NCBI RefSeq assembly: GCF_001071995.1
Contig: NZ_JVNU01000055.1
Coordinates: 1 to 58,222, forward strand
Direction: 5' to 3'
Origin: Streptococcus sp. 263_SSPC
GTDB lineage: Bacteria > Bacillota > Bacilli > Lactobacillales > Aerococcaceae
DNA: 58,222 nt
Part shown: positions 1 through 6,048 of the stretch, piece after piece
Layout: each line of letters opens with the position of its first letter
Numbering within the stretch: the first letter of the stretch is position 1
Program-made: the position numbers and the translations under genes
Notes under the pieces: generated by a model
What the model was told of the DNA's origin: nothing
What the model saw: the letters and a program-made list of their open reading frames with translations, nothing else
Database searches by the model: none

Positions 1-104
1 TCGATGGCATCTTCGATACTATCTAACGTGTCTTTCATTACTTCAGGATCTAAATCCATATTCTGTACGTCTTGAAACGCTAAACTTAATTCATATAAAT
101 TCAT
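1..104 (-). CDS. Siphovirus Gp157-family protein, N-terminal fragment (runs off the window)
   Basis: The reading frame starts with ATG at 104 and is still open at the window edge. The visible 34 residues begin MNLYELSLAFQDVQN and contain DPEVMKDTLDSIEDAI, which is the N-terminal pattern I know from the Siphovirus Gp157 family, found in phage recombination/replication modules. Its start overlaps the stop of the preceding small frame as ATGA, so the two are probably translationally coupled. It is the most distal gene visible of the leftward prophage early operon. Seen: frame and motif. Inferred: family membership from a partial sequence. Confidence 0.65.
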   Translation of the reverse strand, partial: MNLYELSLAFQDVQNMDLDPEVMKDTLDSIEDAI

Positions 105-319
105 TTATAAAACATTCCTTTCTGTGTTCCTTGTGGTTCGATGTGGAATGATTTCACGTTGGGGATATTTTGTACTATCGCCATCGCTGCATCCTCCACT
201 GTTTTTCCATAATCCATGTATTGTTCAAAAATTAGCGGATTTACAAAGTCCGCATCAATATCTAAAATTACTTTTGACTCTGTTCTTTTAATGATTTCGA
301 TACGCTTTTTAATATCTCT
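101..319 (-). CDS. Small prophage open frame with unclear start
   Basis: An open frame runs on the minus strand from about 319 to a TGA at 101-103. It encodes a sequence containing KVILDIDADFVNPLIFEQYM and ending GTQKGMFYK. It has no ATG, GTG or TTG before the Met of EQYMDYGKTV, so the start is either a rare ATT near 290 or comes from the upstream gene by frameshift; the two frames overlap for about 50 nt. Its position between two prophage genes and the ATGA overlap with the Gp157 gene support real translation. I do not recognise the family. The start coordinate given is only the limit of the open frame. Confidence 0.4.
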   Translation of the reverse strand, partial: RDIKKRIEIIKRTESKVILDIDADFVNPLIFEQYMDYGKTVEDAAMAIVQNIPNVKSFHIEPQGTQKGMFYK

Positions 320-486
320 TCAACCTCCTCGTAGGTTTTAACCCTTGTTTTTCTTATTTGAGGTTCGTATAGATATACCTCGTATGAATCATTTTTCATT
401 CTGATTTGTCCGATGACTTTGTTAGCGTATAAAACGTTTTGCAGTTTTGAATCCAGTAGGTCATCGTTTAAATACACATCTTCCAT
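268..486 (-). CDS. Small hypothetical prophage protein (72 aa)
   Basis: A 72-residue acidic/basic protein starting MEDVYLNDDLLDS and ending in a Lys/Ser/Gln-rich helix. The start codon directly follows the stop of the upstream gene (TAG then ATG), with a GGTGAG ribosome site inside the upstream coding end, a typical phage early-operon arrangement. The middle (QIRMKNDSYEVYLYEP) predicts beta strands; the end predicts a helix. No recognisable domain. The downstream frame overlaps its 3' end in another phase, so the two may be one gene split by a frameshift. Confidence 0.55.
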   Translation of the reverse strand: MEDVYLNDDLLDSKLQNVLYANKVIGQIRMKNDSYEVYLYEPQIRKTRVKTYEEVEEILKSVSKSLKEQSQK

Positions 487-690
487 CTACTCACCCGCAA
501 TCTTGAGTGAAGTGGTTAAATACGCTTCTTTCAAAAATTCGTCGATATCATCTTCACCAACGTAATCCCCTTCAATCTCGTAGTAGGCATCACCTACGTA
601 TATTTCTTCACCTTTCCAGTCATATCCCCACACTTTTGGCTCTGGAGGGTCAAGGTAATTTGCATGTAAAGTTTCAAACTTATTGCACAT
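487..690 (-). CDS. Small hypothetical prophage protein (67 aa)
   Basis: 67 residues, very acidic, with WGYDWKGEEIYVGDAYYEI followed by EGDYVGEDDIDEFLKEAY. The pattern of a short beta-hairpin (what is given, then what units it has) followed by an acidic helix recalls the small YqaI-type phage proteins, but the resemblance is loose. AAGGAG lies upstream of the ATG and the gene is abutted to the next small gene. Member of the leftward prophage early operon. Function unknown. Confidence 0.55.
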   Translation of the reverse strand: MCNKFETLHANYLDPPEPKVWGYDWKGEEIYVGDAYYEIEGDYVGEDDIDEFLKEAYLTTSLKIAGE

Positions 691-719
691 TGTGTTATAA
701 TCTCCTTAGATATTATTAG

Positions 720-959
720 TTAGTCAGCGTTACCGCGCTGGCTTTTTTTGTTCCACGAATCCTGAAAATCAGGTTCTACATATTGCCCACTTCTAATTAG
801 ATTCACTTTTGATTCGTGTTGTTCAACCGCCTTTCCTACCAAGAGCACAATGCTCATCATTGCGATAATGATTCCAAAAGCTAAAATGTACCATCCTAGC
901 ATCCATCTCATGAATGGGATGAATTGTACCCTCGTTTTTCTTCTTCGTTCCGTTCTCAT
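720..959 (-). CDS. Small single-span membrane protein of prophage (79 aa)
   Basis: The start chosen is the ATG at 959, which overlaps the stop of the upstream gene as ATGA and sits 6 nt after AAGGAG; an upstream ATG at 980 lacks this spacing. The protein begins with a strongly basic segment (MRTERRRKTRVQF), followed by one hydrophobic span of about 25 residues (WMLGWYILAFGIIIAMMSIV) and a polar C-terminal tail, so the N-terminus should be cytoplasmic. No family recognised. Coupling to the preceding DNA-binding-like gene suggests both belong to the prophage early operon. Confidence 0.6.
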   Translation of the reverse strand: MRTERRRKTRVQFIPFMRWMLGWYILAFGIIIAMMSIVLLVGKAVEQHESKVNLIRSGQYVEPDFQDSWNKKSQRGNAD

Positions 960-1255
960 CGTTTTCTCCTTCCGTCCCATATCTTTTGTATTTCATCAAT
1001 CATGCTCGCTTGATATTTGTATGGGCGTGTATCTGTTCTTCTTGCTGCAACCACCACAGGATGGTTTCTAATCTCGCTTTTGTGCCACGAACTGGAACTT
1101 GTTCCAATCGCTTCACATAACTCTTCAGTCGTTATCCACCTTTGATTATTTCTTGAGTCAATAAACGGTTTTATTAATCCAACAAATTTTTCTGGGTTTC
1201 TTTTTACGACTTCGAAGAATATCGGTTCGTAATAATCAAGCGTTGATTGTTCCAT
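956..1255 (-). CDS. Prophage protein, probable HTH/excisionase-like DNA-binding protein (99 aa)
   Basis: 99 residues starting MEQSTLDYYEPIFFEVVKRN. The central WITTEELCEAIGTSSSSWHK looks like a helix-turn-helix of the type seen in phage DUF771/excisionase-like proteins: a Trp-led helix, a TEEL...AIG turn, then a Ser/Trp-rich recognition segment, followed by PVVVAARR and a C-terminal helix ending in DGRRKR. AAAGGAG precedes the start. It is upstream of and overlaps the small membrane protein gene. The fold is inferred by eye; excisionase, replication initiator accessory or regulator are all possible. Confidence 0.55.
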   Translation of the reverse strand: MEQSTLDYYEPIFFEVVKRNPEKFVGLIKPFIDSRNNQRWITTEELCEAIGTSSSSWHKSEIRNHPVVVAARRTDTRPYKYQASMIDEIQKIWDGRRKR

Positions 1256-1398
1256 GGTTTAAACTCCTTTCGTTTTTTTAGCGTTGGCATTCGTATCGTC
1301 TTCTTTTTCTTAAAAAACATTCCTTATTTATGAAACAAGTGTTATAATATCCTTGCCTACCTCTTTTGAAATCCTAGTAGGCAGAAAGGATGATGATG

Positions 1399-1446
1399 AT
1401 GAAAATATTATTGTCAGAATTTTTGAAAGGTACTGTGTCTCAGTAG
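1399..1446 (+). CDS. 15-codon leader-type mini-ORF inside the RNA candidate
   Basis: AGAAAGGA at 1383-1390 is followed by four consecutive ATG codons (1390, 1393, 1396, 1399) and then KILLSEFLKGTVSQ and a TAG. The best spaced start is 1399. The peptide has no clear membrane span. The ribosome-site strand GTAGGCAGAAAGG (1377-1389) is almost complementary to CCTTTTGCCTAC (1471-1482), so translation initiation could be masked by pairing downstream. Could be a leader peptide, a small toxin, or chance. Confidence 0.35.
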   Translation: MKILLSEFLKGTVSQ

Positions 1447-1701
1447 AGTTTGGATTCATTTGTAGGTTTACCTTTTGCCTACCGCACCTGGCTAGCAGGG
1501 TTCAATAGGGGGAGTTAGCTTTTTCGGTCGTCTTAGCTATACGACCAAACAGAACAATAAATTAGCTGCCGTTGAGAAAATGGCGGAAAAGCTAGTCTCT
1601 AAAATCGAGAATCAAAATCTATTTCAACTACAGTGCCAGGGGCGATACTGGCGAAGTGTTGTTGGTTACCGTTATTAACTTGAGCAGAACAATTTCCGTA
1701 G

Positions 1702-1735
1702 CGTGTCTTATATAACGGATAAGACGCGTTTTTTT
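1702..1735 (+). terminator. Rho-independent terminator of the RNA candidate
   Basis: CGTGTCTTAT and ATAAGACGCG form a 10-bp stem (one G-U pair) around a short loop, followed by seven T on the plus strand. The T run reaches the stop codon of the convergent HTH gene, so it may serve both directions poorly but the plus direction well. Confidence 0.8.
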
Positions 1736-1916
1736 ATTTAAAAAGTTCATTCAAATTAATATCCTCTCCGTAGAAATCTTTTAACTTCTTCAACACTTTG
1801 TAACTAGGATTCATAAAATCATTTTCGATTTTCACGTAATACGATTTACTGATCCCTAATTTTTTCGCCAATTGTTCGTGAGTTAAACCACGTTCTTGGC
1901 GAAGTTTTTTTAACAT
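1734..1916 (-). CDS. Small Cro/CI-type HTH regulator (60 aa)
   Basis: The start is placed at ATG 1916 because AAAGGAGG lies just upstream; the longer frame upstream has no such signal and overlaps another gene. MLKKLRQERGLTHEQLAKKLGISKSYYVKIEND is a textbook HTH_3 (helix 2 LTHEQLAKKLG, recognition helix SKSYYVKIEN), followed by PSYKVLKKLKDFYG, the usual fourth helix. At 60 aa it is a bare DNA-binding domain, like Cro-type or AlpA-size phage regulators. It lies immediately downstream of a 47-aa gene and convergent to the RNA candidate. Confidence 0.75.
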   Translation of the reverse strand: MLKKLRQERGLTHEQLAKKLGISKSYYVKIENDFMNPSYKVLKKLKDFYGEDINLNELFK

Positions 1917-1953
1917 TCCGCTTCCTCCTTTCGTGTTGTTTTCAAACTCAACA

Positions 1954-2097
1954 CTAATCGTATTTAGGGGTAATTCTGACTCTAAAACCTTCTGCACTGT
2001 CAATATCATCTGCCGTGATGACTGCAATGGTTTTAGGGTCTTTTTCGTCTGTTTCTACAACGATTTTTGTAATATCTGATAATGTTTCGATACTCAT
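1954..2097 (-). CDS. Small hypothetical prophage protein (47 aa)
   Basis: ATG at 2097 is preceded by AAAGGAGGAAAG, an excellent ribosome site. The 47 residues read MSIETLSDITKIVVETDEKD ... ITADDIDSAEGFRVR and end TPKYD; a helix followed by beta strands, acidic. It ends 38 nt before the HTH gene, so both are probably co-transcribed. I do not recognise a family. Too short for standard ORF cut-offs but well supported by its ribosome site and codon use. Confidence 0.55.
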   Translation of the reverse strand: MSIETLSDITKIVVETDEKDPKTIAVITADDIDSAEGFRVRITPKYD

Positions 2098-2178
2098 TTT
2101 CTTTCCTCCTTTCTCTAATTTTCATATTGTTACCATCTATTTTCAGACTTATAATGTGTCTGAAGGGAGGTGTTTTAT

Positions 2179-2643
2179 ATGGGTCTAAATTTAAGTAACG
2201 TCCGTGCTAATGAAATTAGAGTTGAGTTTTTCAAACGAAATAAAAACAAAAACAATCTAGATTTTTCTGATTACAAACTCGTATATTCATTAAACGGACA
2301 ATTAATTACTTTCTCTTGTTTTGAATCTTATACAGATTACGGTTATCCAGAAGGACCAATTCTGGAACGAGATTGTGTTACGATGGAATCTCTATTCGAA
2401 TCAGATGCTAATTCATTAAAGAATACATTCTCCGATGAATTTAAATCTTTTTCATTTCTTTCCGATTCTCACAATCCAGTGAAATCGTATTTGTTAGATG
2501 AGTTAATTCAAAAAGAAAAAGTAGTGAACATTGATAGTGTTCCTTCTCAAATCCACGATGTGTTATTTTTAGAAACTGGCTTAAAACTTTCCGTACTTGC
2601 TGTAAAAGATACGGATGTTTTTGAGTTAGTTGCTATAATTTAA
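2179..2643 (+). CDS. Hypothetical prophage protein on the opposite strand (154 aa)
   Basis: The start ATG at 2179 follows GGGAGG by 8 nt. The protein reads MGLNLSNVRANEIRVEFFKR and continues with mixed alpha/beta character, including LVYSLNGQLITFSCFESYTD and a C-terminal VLFLETGLKLSVLAVKD. It is the only sizeable plus-strand gene among leftward early genes of the prophage, and its 3' end overlaps that of the convergent 75-aa gene by 11 nt. Genes in this position of prophages are often lysogenic-conversion or defence cargo, but nothing in the sequence identifies it. Own promoter likely in 2100-2165. Confidence 0.6.
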   Translation: MGLNLSNVRANEIRVEFFKRNKNKNNLDFSDYKLVYSLNGQLITFSCFESYTDYGYPEGPILERDCVTMESLFESDANSLKNTFSDEFKSFSFLSDSHNPVKSYLLDELIQKEKVVNIDSVPSQIHDVLFLETGLKLSVLAVKDTDVFELVAII

Positions 2644-2860
2644 CTCGTGTAGATTTTTCTTCTAGTACTTTGTGTACTAGGTCTAGCATGTTGTATGCAC
2701 TAGCGTATGACATGCTTTTTTCTTCAAAAATGGCAATAATTCTAGAAGAAATTTCTTCTAATTCTTTCTTTATATCTTCTGGTATTTCTAATTCTTGGTT
2801 TAGTCTGTGAAGGTATCCTCCTTCAAGTTTAGAAAGTACTTTATTTAATTCTTTATCCAT
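2633..2860 (-). CDS. Small helical hypothetical prophage protein (75 aa)
   Basis: 75 residues, almost fully alpha-helical (MDKELNKVLSKLEGGYLHR, then IPEDIKKELEEISSRIIAIF), with heptad-like spacing that suggests coiled coil or a helical bundle. GAGAGG precedes the ATG by about 8 nt. A perfect 16-bp operator palindrome (2879-2894) lies directly upstream, so the gene is probably controlled by the prophage repressor. Function unknown. Confidence 0.55.
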   Translation of the reverse strand: MDKELNKVLSKLEGGYLHRLNQELEIPEDIKKELEEISSRIIAIFEEKSMSYASAYNMLDLVHKVLEEKSTRVKL

Positions 2861-2878
2861 TTTGATTCCTCTCTTTCT

Positions 2879-2894
2879 GTTTAATGTATTAAAC
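2879..2894. promoter_or_regulatory. Repressor operator (single copy)
   Basis: GTTTAATGTATTAAAC, a perfect palindrome matching GTTTAATRYATTAAAC. The same sequence occurs at 3124-3139 and 3534-3549. Located between the 66-aa HTH gene and the 75-aa gene, 19 nt upstream of the latter's start. Confidence 0.7.
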
Positions 2895-2895
2895 T

Positions 2896-3096
2896 TTATT
2901 TCAAAAAAATTTTCTGGATTGGAGTATCCAATGCACGAGAAATTTTTACAATCGTTTCGATGGTTGTGTTCTCAACACGCTTTCCTGATTCTAACTCTGA
3001 AATTATACTTCTGCTAACTCCAGATTTTAAGGACAGCTCTTCTTGAGACATATTCAACTCTTCTCGTCTTTGTTTTATATTGTAACTAACACTCAT
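2896..3096 (-). CDS. Cro-like HTH regulator of the prophage switch (66 aa)
   Basis: MSVSYNIKQRREELNMSQEELSLKSGVSRSIISELESGKR is a clear HTH_3 domain: helix 2 SQEELSLKSG and recognition helix SRSIISELESG. The remainder (TIETIVKISRALDTPIQKIF) completes the five-helix fold. It is the first cytoplasmic regulator divergent from the CI-like gene, with GTTTAATACATTAAAC operators at its promoter (3124-3162), the expected place for a Cro or anti-lysogeny regulator. Whether it binds these operators itself is inference. Confidence 0.8.
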   Translation of the reverse strand: MSVSYNIKQRREELNMSQEELSLKSGVSRSIISELESGKRVENTTIETIVKISRALDTPIQKIFLK

Positions 3097-3120
3097 TTAA
3101 TCCCTCCTCTCAGTTCGTTC

Positions 3121-3171
3121 TAAGTTTAATACATTAAACTAATCGTGTCAAGTGTATTAAACAAAATATTT
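3121..3171. promoter_or_regulatory. Operator cassette 1 (two sites, direct-repeat copy)
   Basis: Perfect palindrome GTTTAATACATTAAAC at 3124-3139 plus a degenerate second site GTCAAGTGTATTAAAC at 3147-3162 (13 of 16 matches), 23 bp apart. The whole 51-bp stretch is nearly repeated at 3531-3581. Located upstream of the leftward HTH gene. Confidence 0.75.
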
Positions 3172-3207
3172 TTATATTAAGCAGTCTTTCAACTGCTTAA
3201 ATAAATT

Positions 3208-3282
3208 CTATCTTTTCTTGTCTCTACTAATCCATAGGAATACTAGTAGGCAAAATAAGAATGCACTTATACCATGTAGCAT
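3208..3282 (-). CDS. 24-aa membrane micro-peptide between operator cassettes
   Basis: ATG at 3282 follows GAGG by about 5-6 nt; an upstream in-frame ATG at 3297 has no ribosome site. The peptide is MLHGISAFLFCLLVFLWISR followed by DKKR: one hydrophobic helix with a basic C-terminal tail, the layout of type I toxin or holin-like peptides. A 7-bp hairpin (AAGCAGT/ACTGCTT) lies just after the stop. It sits with another small membrane peptide gene between the duplicated operator cassettes. No family recognised. Confidence 0.45.
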   Translation of the reverse strand: MLHGISAFLFCLLVFLWISRDKKR

Positions 3283-3351
3283 AATATCCTCATTCATGAT
3301 ATACTAGCAGTGAGGAGCTAAGCTCCTCGAGCTAGAACAGCTGAACAGCTT

Positions 3352-3483
3352 TTAATTTCTCTTATGCTTGCGTGCTTTTCGAGAATTGTTAGGCTGTTCT
3401 TTTTGTTTGCAAACTTTTATCAAGCTTGCAACTCCTACTAGGAATGTTCCTAGTGCTGTTAGAAGTTCGCTGACTTCCTTCAT
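3352..3483 (-). CDS. 43-aa holin/toxin-like membrane peptide
   Basis: ATG at 3483 is preceded by AGAAAGGAG with 6-nt spacing (a second ATG at 3486 is too close). MKEVSELLTALGTFLVGVAS-LIKVCKQ gives one amphipathic/hydrophobic span, then a very basic tail (SRKARKHKRN). The pattern resembles putative holin-like toxin peptides of lactic acid bacteria. Downstream is a perfect dyad GAGGAGCT-A-AGCTCCTC (near 3312-3328). The leftward promoter would lie under operator cassette 2. The toxin role is a guess from composition and context. Confidence 0.5.
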   Translation of the reverse strand: MKEVSELLTALGTFLVGVASLIKVCKQKEQPNNSRKARKHKRN

Positions 3484-3530
3484 CATGCTCTCCTTTCTGC
3501 TTAGTTAAGGTCTTAATCAACCTTACATAT

Positions 3531-3581
3531 ATAGTTTAATACATTAAACATGTTTTGTCAAGCAAATTAAACAAAATATTT
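3531..3581. promoter_or_regulatory. Operator cassette 2 (two sites, direct-repeat copy)
   Basis: Perfect palindrome GTTTAATACATTAAAC at 3534-3549 and a weaker half-site ending ATTAAAC at 3572, with the same 23-bp spacing as cassette 1. Followed by ACAAAATATTTTG as in cassette 1. Placed between the repressor gene and the micro-peptide genes, hence able to control both directions. Confidence 0.75.
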
Positions 3582-3633
3582 TGTAAATTTGTTTAGTTTA
3601 TTATACAATCTATTTAAGAAAGAGGTGTTTTAT

Positions 3634-4347
3634 ATGAGATTAGAAGAGCGTATTAAGCAACTAAGAATTAATAGAAATATGACAATGCAACAGTTAGCAG
3701 ATTTATCTAATTTAACTAAAGGATATATTTCAATGCTTGAAAGGGGCTTAAATCCTTCTACTAAAAAGCCGATTGTTCCTTCATTAGAAACAGTTCAAAA
3801 TCTTGCCAACGCGTTTAATATGACCTTAGAAGAACTTTTAGAAGGTGTTGAAGGTAATGTGTCTCTCGCTCGAAATGATTCCATCATGACTATCTACACC
3901 CAACTCACATCCCCACGACAAGAACGCGTCTACGAATTCGCTTCGCATCAATTAGATGAACAAAATGGAATCCAAGAAGAAAAAGTGGTTTACCTCGTTC
4001 GTGGTCGTCAATCTGCTGCAGGATCTATGATTCATGTGGATGATGTAGATGCAGAAATGGGAGTACTCCCCTCTTCAATCGTTCCAAATGGTGCGAATGA
4101 ATTGGTTCGAATCACAGGTGATTCAATGGAACCGCTCATCAAGAAAGGCTCTGAAGTATATCTAAGATATCAACCGACTGTTGAAGATGGCGAAGTTGCT
4201 ATTGTGAGAGTTGAAGATGATGGAGTTACTTGCAAGTATCTCTATCGTGATGGGAAGAATGTTATTCTCAAGTCTGAGAATCCAAAGTATGAGGATTTGA
4301 TTGTGGATGCTGAGAAAGTATCAGTGATTGGAAAGGTTCTTTTATAG
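3634..4347 (+). CDS. Phage CI-like repressor with LexA/S24 self-cleavage domain
   Basis: The start is ATG 3634, after GAGGTG; 237 aa. Residues 1-70 are an HTH_3 domain (QQLADLSNLTKGYISMLERG). Residues 118-237 are a peptidase S24/LexA fold: cleavage site SAAGS with Ala129-Gly130, nucleophile Ser164 in GDSMEP, and general base Lys201 in VTCKYLYRD. Such repressors keep the lytic genes off and cut themselves when RecA filaments form after DNA damage. It is divergent from the Cro-like gene and directly upstream of the integrase, the classical lysogeny module. Catalytic residues are all present, so it should be inducible. Confidence 0.92.
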   Translation: MRLEERIKQLRINRNMTMQQLADLSNLTKGYISMLERGLNPSTKKPIVPSLETVQNLANAFNMTLEELLEGVEGNVSLARNDSIMTIYTQLTSPRQERVYEFASHQLDEQNGIQEEKVVYLVRGRQSAAGSMIHVDDVDAEMGVLPSSIVPNGANELVRITGDSMEPLIKKGSEVYLRYQPTVEDGEVAIVRVEDDGVTCKYLYRDGKNVILKSENPKYEDLIVDAEKVSVIGKVLL

Positions 4348-4357
4348 GAGGTTTATT

Positions 4358-5488
4358 ATGTATATAGAGGAACGACATGGGAAGGATGGCATCAGTTATC
4401 GCTTTTGTGAGAAGTTCTATGACCCACGATTCAATAGATGGCGTAGAAAATCCGTTACGTTCAACAACAAGACTCGTGAGACTAGGAAGAGAGCTCAAGA
4501 GATGCTTGCGAATGCCATTCGAAAAGAGCTTGGTAATGTGGTGACAGATAGTCGAACGATTCATTCTGTCATAGAGGAATACAAGAAAATATATAAGAAG
4601 AACGTGAAGCGAACCACGTTTTTGTCCGTAGAGACACAATACGAGGAATTTGAAGAATTTATTGGTCCCGAGAGAATTATCGCTACAATCACAACTCAAG
4701 ACTTGAATCGATTCTTTGATTTTCTTCTCTATCAAAAGAATCTAGCGAATCAAACAACATCGGCTTATAAGTCACGATTGAATAAGTTGTTCCAATACGC
4801 TGTCAAAAATGGATACATTGAGACGAATCCAATTGAAGGATGCATCATCGAATATAAAACTAGAACAGAATCTAAGAAGAATCCAAACAAGTTCTTGGAG
4901 GATGACGAATACAATTGTTTGATTGAATATACTCGAAAAATCAATCTGAGATATGCGATGCTATTCGAATGGATGTACATGACAGGGATGCGAGCTGGTG
5001 AAGCTCTTGCCCTTACATGGGACAAGATTGACTTAAAATCAGAGCCACCAGTCGCACACGTATCTTCAACGCTAGAATACCACCAATTGAAAATCAAGGA
5101 TGTTTATGCGAGCACTTCTCCAAAAACGACCGCATCGATCCGTTCGGTCTCACTCCCAAATAGATGCATCGAGATTCTTGCTCAAATTGAAGAAATAGAG
5201 GGCAACAAGCAAGGTTTCATCTTCACCACATCCAAACACACCCCGATATCAATCACAGCTGTAAATACGTTTTTAAGGACACACAGAGAACGCATGGGCA
5301 TCGACAAGAATATATCCACTCACATATTCAGACATACACACATCTCGAAGCTTGCTGAGATGGGATTGCCACTCTATTCCATTCAAGCTCGAGTTGGACA
5401 TGAGAACAGTCAAGTGACTGAATCTATATACTTGCATATCACGAAGAAGATGAAAGATGAAGTATATAACGCAATCCAAAATATGTGA
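4358..5488 (+). CDS. int: Phage tyrosine integrase
   Basis: ATG 4358 follows TAGGAGG; 376 aa. N-terminal AP2-like arm-binding region (RHGKDGISYRFCEKFYDPRF), SAM-like core-binding domain (about 65-160), then catalytic domain with Arg212 (TGMRAGEALALTW), Lys256 (SPKTTASIRS), His322-x-x-Arg325 (HIFRHTHIS), His348 (VGHEN) and Tyr358 (SIYLHI). All catalytic positions are present. It is 10 nt from the repressor gene. Its 3' end faces the end of rplS, so the attachment site probably lies between 5489 and 5600. The tail TTGCCCCCAAATTGCCCCC just after the stop is commonly seen next to such integrases. Confidence 0.93.
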   Translation: MYIEERHGKDGISYRFCEKFYDPRFNRWRRKSVTFNNKTRETRKRAQEMLANAIRKELGNVVTDSRTIHSVIEEYKKIYKKNVKRTTFLSVETQYEEFEEFIGPERIIATITTQDLNRFFDFLLYQKNLANQTTSAYKSRLNKLFQYAVKNGYIETNPIEGCIIEYKTRTESKKNPNKFLEDDEYNCLIEYTRKINLRYAMLFEWMYMTGMRAGEALALTWDKIDLKSEPPVAHVSSTLEYHQLKIKDVYASTSPKTTASIRSVSLPNRCIEILAQIEEIEGNKQGFIFTTSKHTPISITAVNTFLRTHRERMGIDKNISTHIFRHTHISKLAEMGLPLYSIQARVGHENSQVTESIYLHITKKMKDEVYNAIQNM

Positions 5489-5563
5489 AAAGCTTGCCCC
5501 CAAATTGCCCCCAAAAACAATTTTCCCCCAAAAATATCAAACAACAGAAAAATAGACAAAAAG

Positions 5564-5590
5564 AAAAAGCCTTGATATATTAAGGCTTTT
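5564..5590 (-). terminator. rplS terminator, near the probable prophage junction
   Basis: AAAAGCCTT and AAGGCTTTTT flank ATATATC as a hairpin on the minus strand, followed by T-rich sequence. It lies 10 nt beyond the rplS stop. Prophage attachment within or next to this element is inferred from the integrase position; no duplicated core can be identified because the other end is outside the window. Confidence 0.7.
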
Positions 5591-5600
5591 CGTGTGTTTC

Positions 5601-5948
5601 TTATCGTCTACGTTCTTGGATACGTGCTGCCTTACCACGTAAGTTACGTAGGTAGTATAATTTAGCACGACGAACTTTACCGTAACGAACTACTTCGATT
5701 TGTGCTACACGTGGAGTGTGTAATGGGAATGTACGTTCCACACCAACACCGTTAGAAACTTTACGTACTGTGTAAGTTTCGCTGATGCCAGCACCACGAC
5801 GTTTGATAACAACGCCTTCGAAGATTTGGATACGTTCGCGAGTTCCTTCAACAACCTTAGCGTGAACACGTACAGTGTCACCAGGACGGAATGAAGGGAT
5901 ATCTGAACGTAATTGTTCTTGAGTTAATTCTTCGATTAATTTGCTCAT
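5601..5948 (-). CDS. rplS: 50S ribosomal protein L19
   Basis: 115 aa from ATG 5948 (AAGGAG upstream), full length for L19. Diagnostic segments: [48 protein letters not shown] and the C-terminal [20 protein letters not shown]. It sits at the 30S-50S interface. In most Firmicutes it follows trmD directly; here an ArsR gene and a 167-nt leader intervene. Own promoter likely at 6049-6076. Confidence 0.97.
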   Translation of the reverse strand: MSKLIEELTQEQLRSDIPSFRPGDTVRVHAKVVEGTRERIQIFEGVVIKRRGAGISETYTVRKVSNGVGVERTFPLHTPRVAQIEVVRYGKVRRAKLYYLRNLRGKAARIQERRR

Positions 5949-6048
5949 GTTTTTTTCTCCTTCCAACAAACATTCATGACTTGGCCGCTTGTCCAATCAG
6001 CGGAATATCGTTATCTCTGAGTGAAGTCTCACTCACTCGAAATATACT
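5949..6048 (-). promoter_or_regulatory. rplS leader, possible L19-type autoregulatory leader
   Basis: The untranslated region upstream of rplS on the minus strand contains GAGTGA-GACT-TCACTC and CCGCT ... AGCGG hairpins before the ribosome site. Firmicutes carry L19 leader RNAs at this position. I see the stems but cannot confirm the consensus. Confidence 0.4.

Larger units (their letters stand above)
1343..1735 (+). ncRNA. Structured RNA candidate in prophage, opposite to early genes
   Basis: A 477-bp gap between minus-strand genes (1256-1733) holds a plus-strand transcription unit. TATAAT lies at 1343-1348 and a strong rho-independent terminator at 1702-1735. Between them are several hairpins: GCCTAC (1355) with GTAGGC (1377), GTAGG (1462) with CCTAC (1478), GGTCGT with ACGACC around 1525-1545, a two-tier stem TAGCT-GCCGTT / AATGGC-AGCTA around 1563-1597, and TGCCAG / CTGGC around 1635-1655. 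A mini-ORF sits near the 5' end. No good -35 was found. I do not recognise an Rfam family; it is not tmRNA, RNase P RNA or 6S by motif. Treat as a candidate RNA. Confidence 0.5.

Noticed and set aside
1355-1735. tmRNA, RNase P RNA or group I intron for the prophage RNA
   Set aside because: No tag-peptide and alanyl-type end structure, no RNase P core motifs (such as GAGGAAAGTC), and no P7-like conserved intron core could be found.
1917-2027. N-terminal extension of the 60-aa HTH regulator to 97 aa
   Set aside because: It would overlap the well-supported 47-aa gene in another frame and skip the strong ribosome site AAAGGAGG before ATG 1916.
3312-3352. Dyad GAGGAGCTAAGCTCCTC and nearby AGCTGTTC repeats as a terminator of the 43-aa peptide gene
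   Set aside because: No T run on the minus strand. It could be part of an antisense RNA, but I found no convincing promoter for one.
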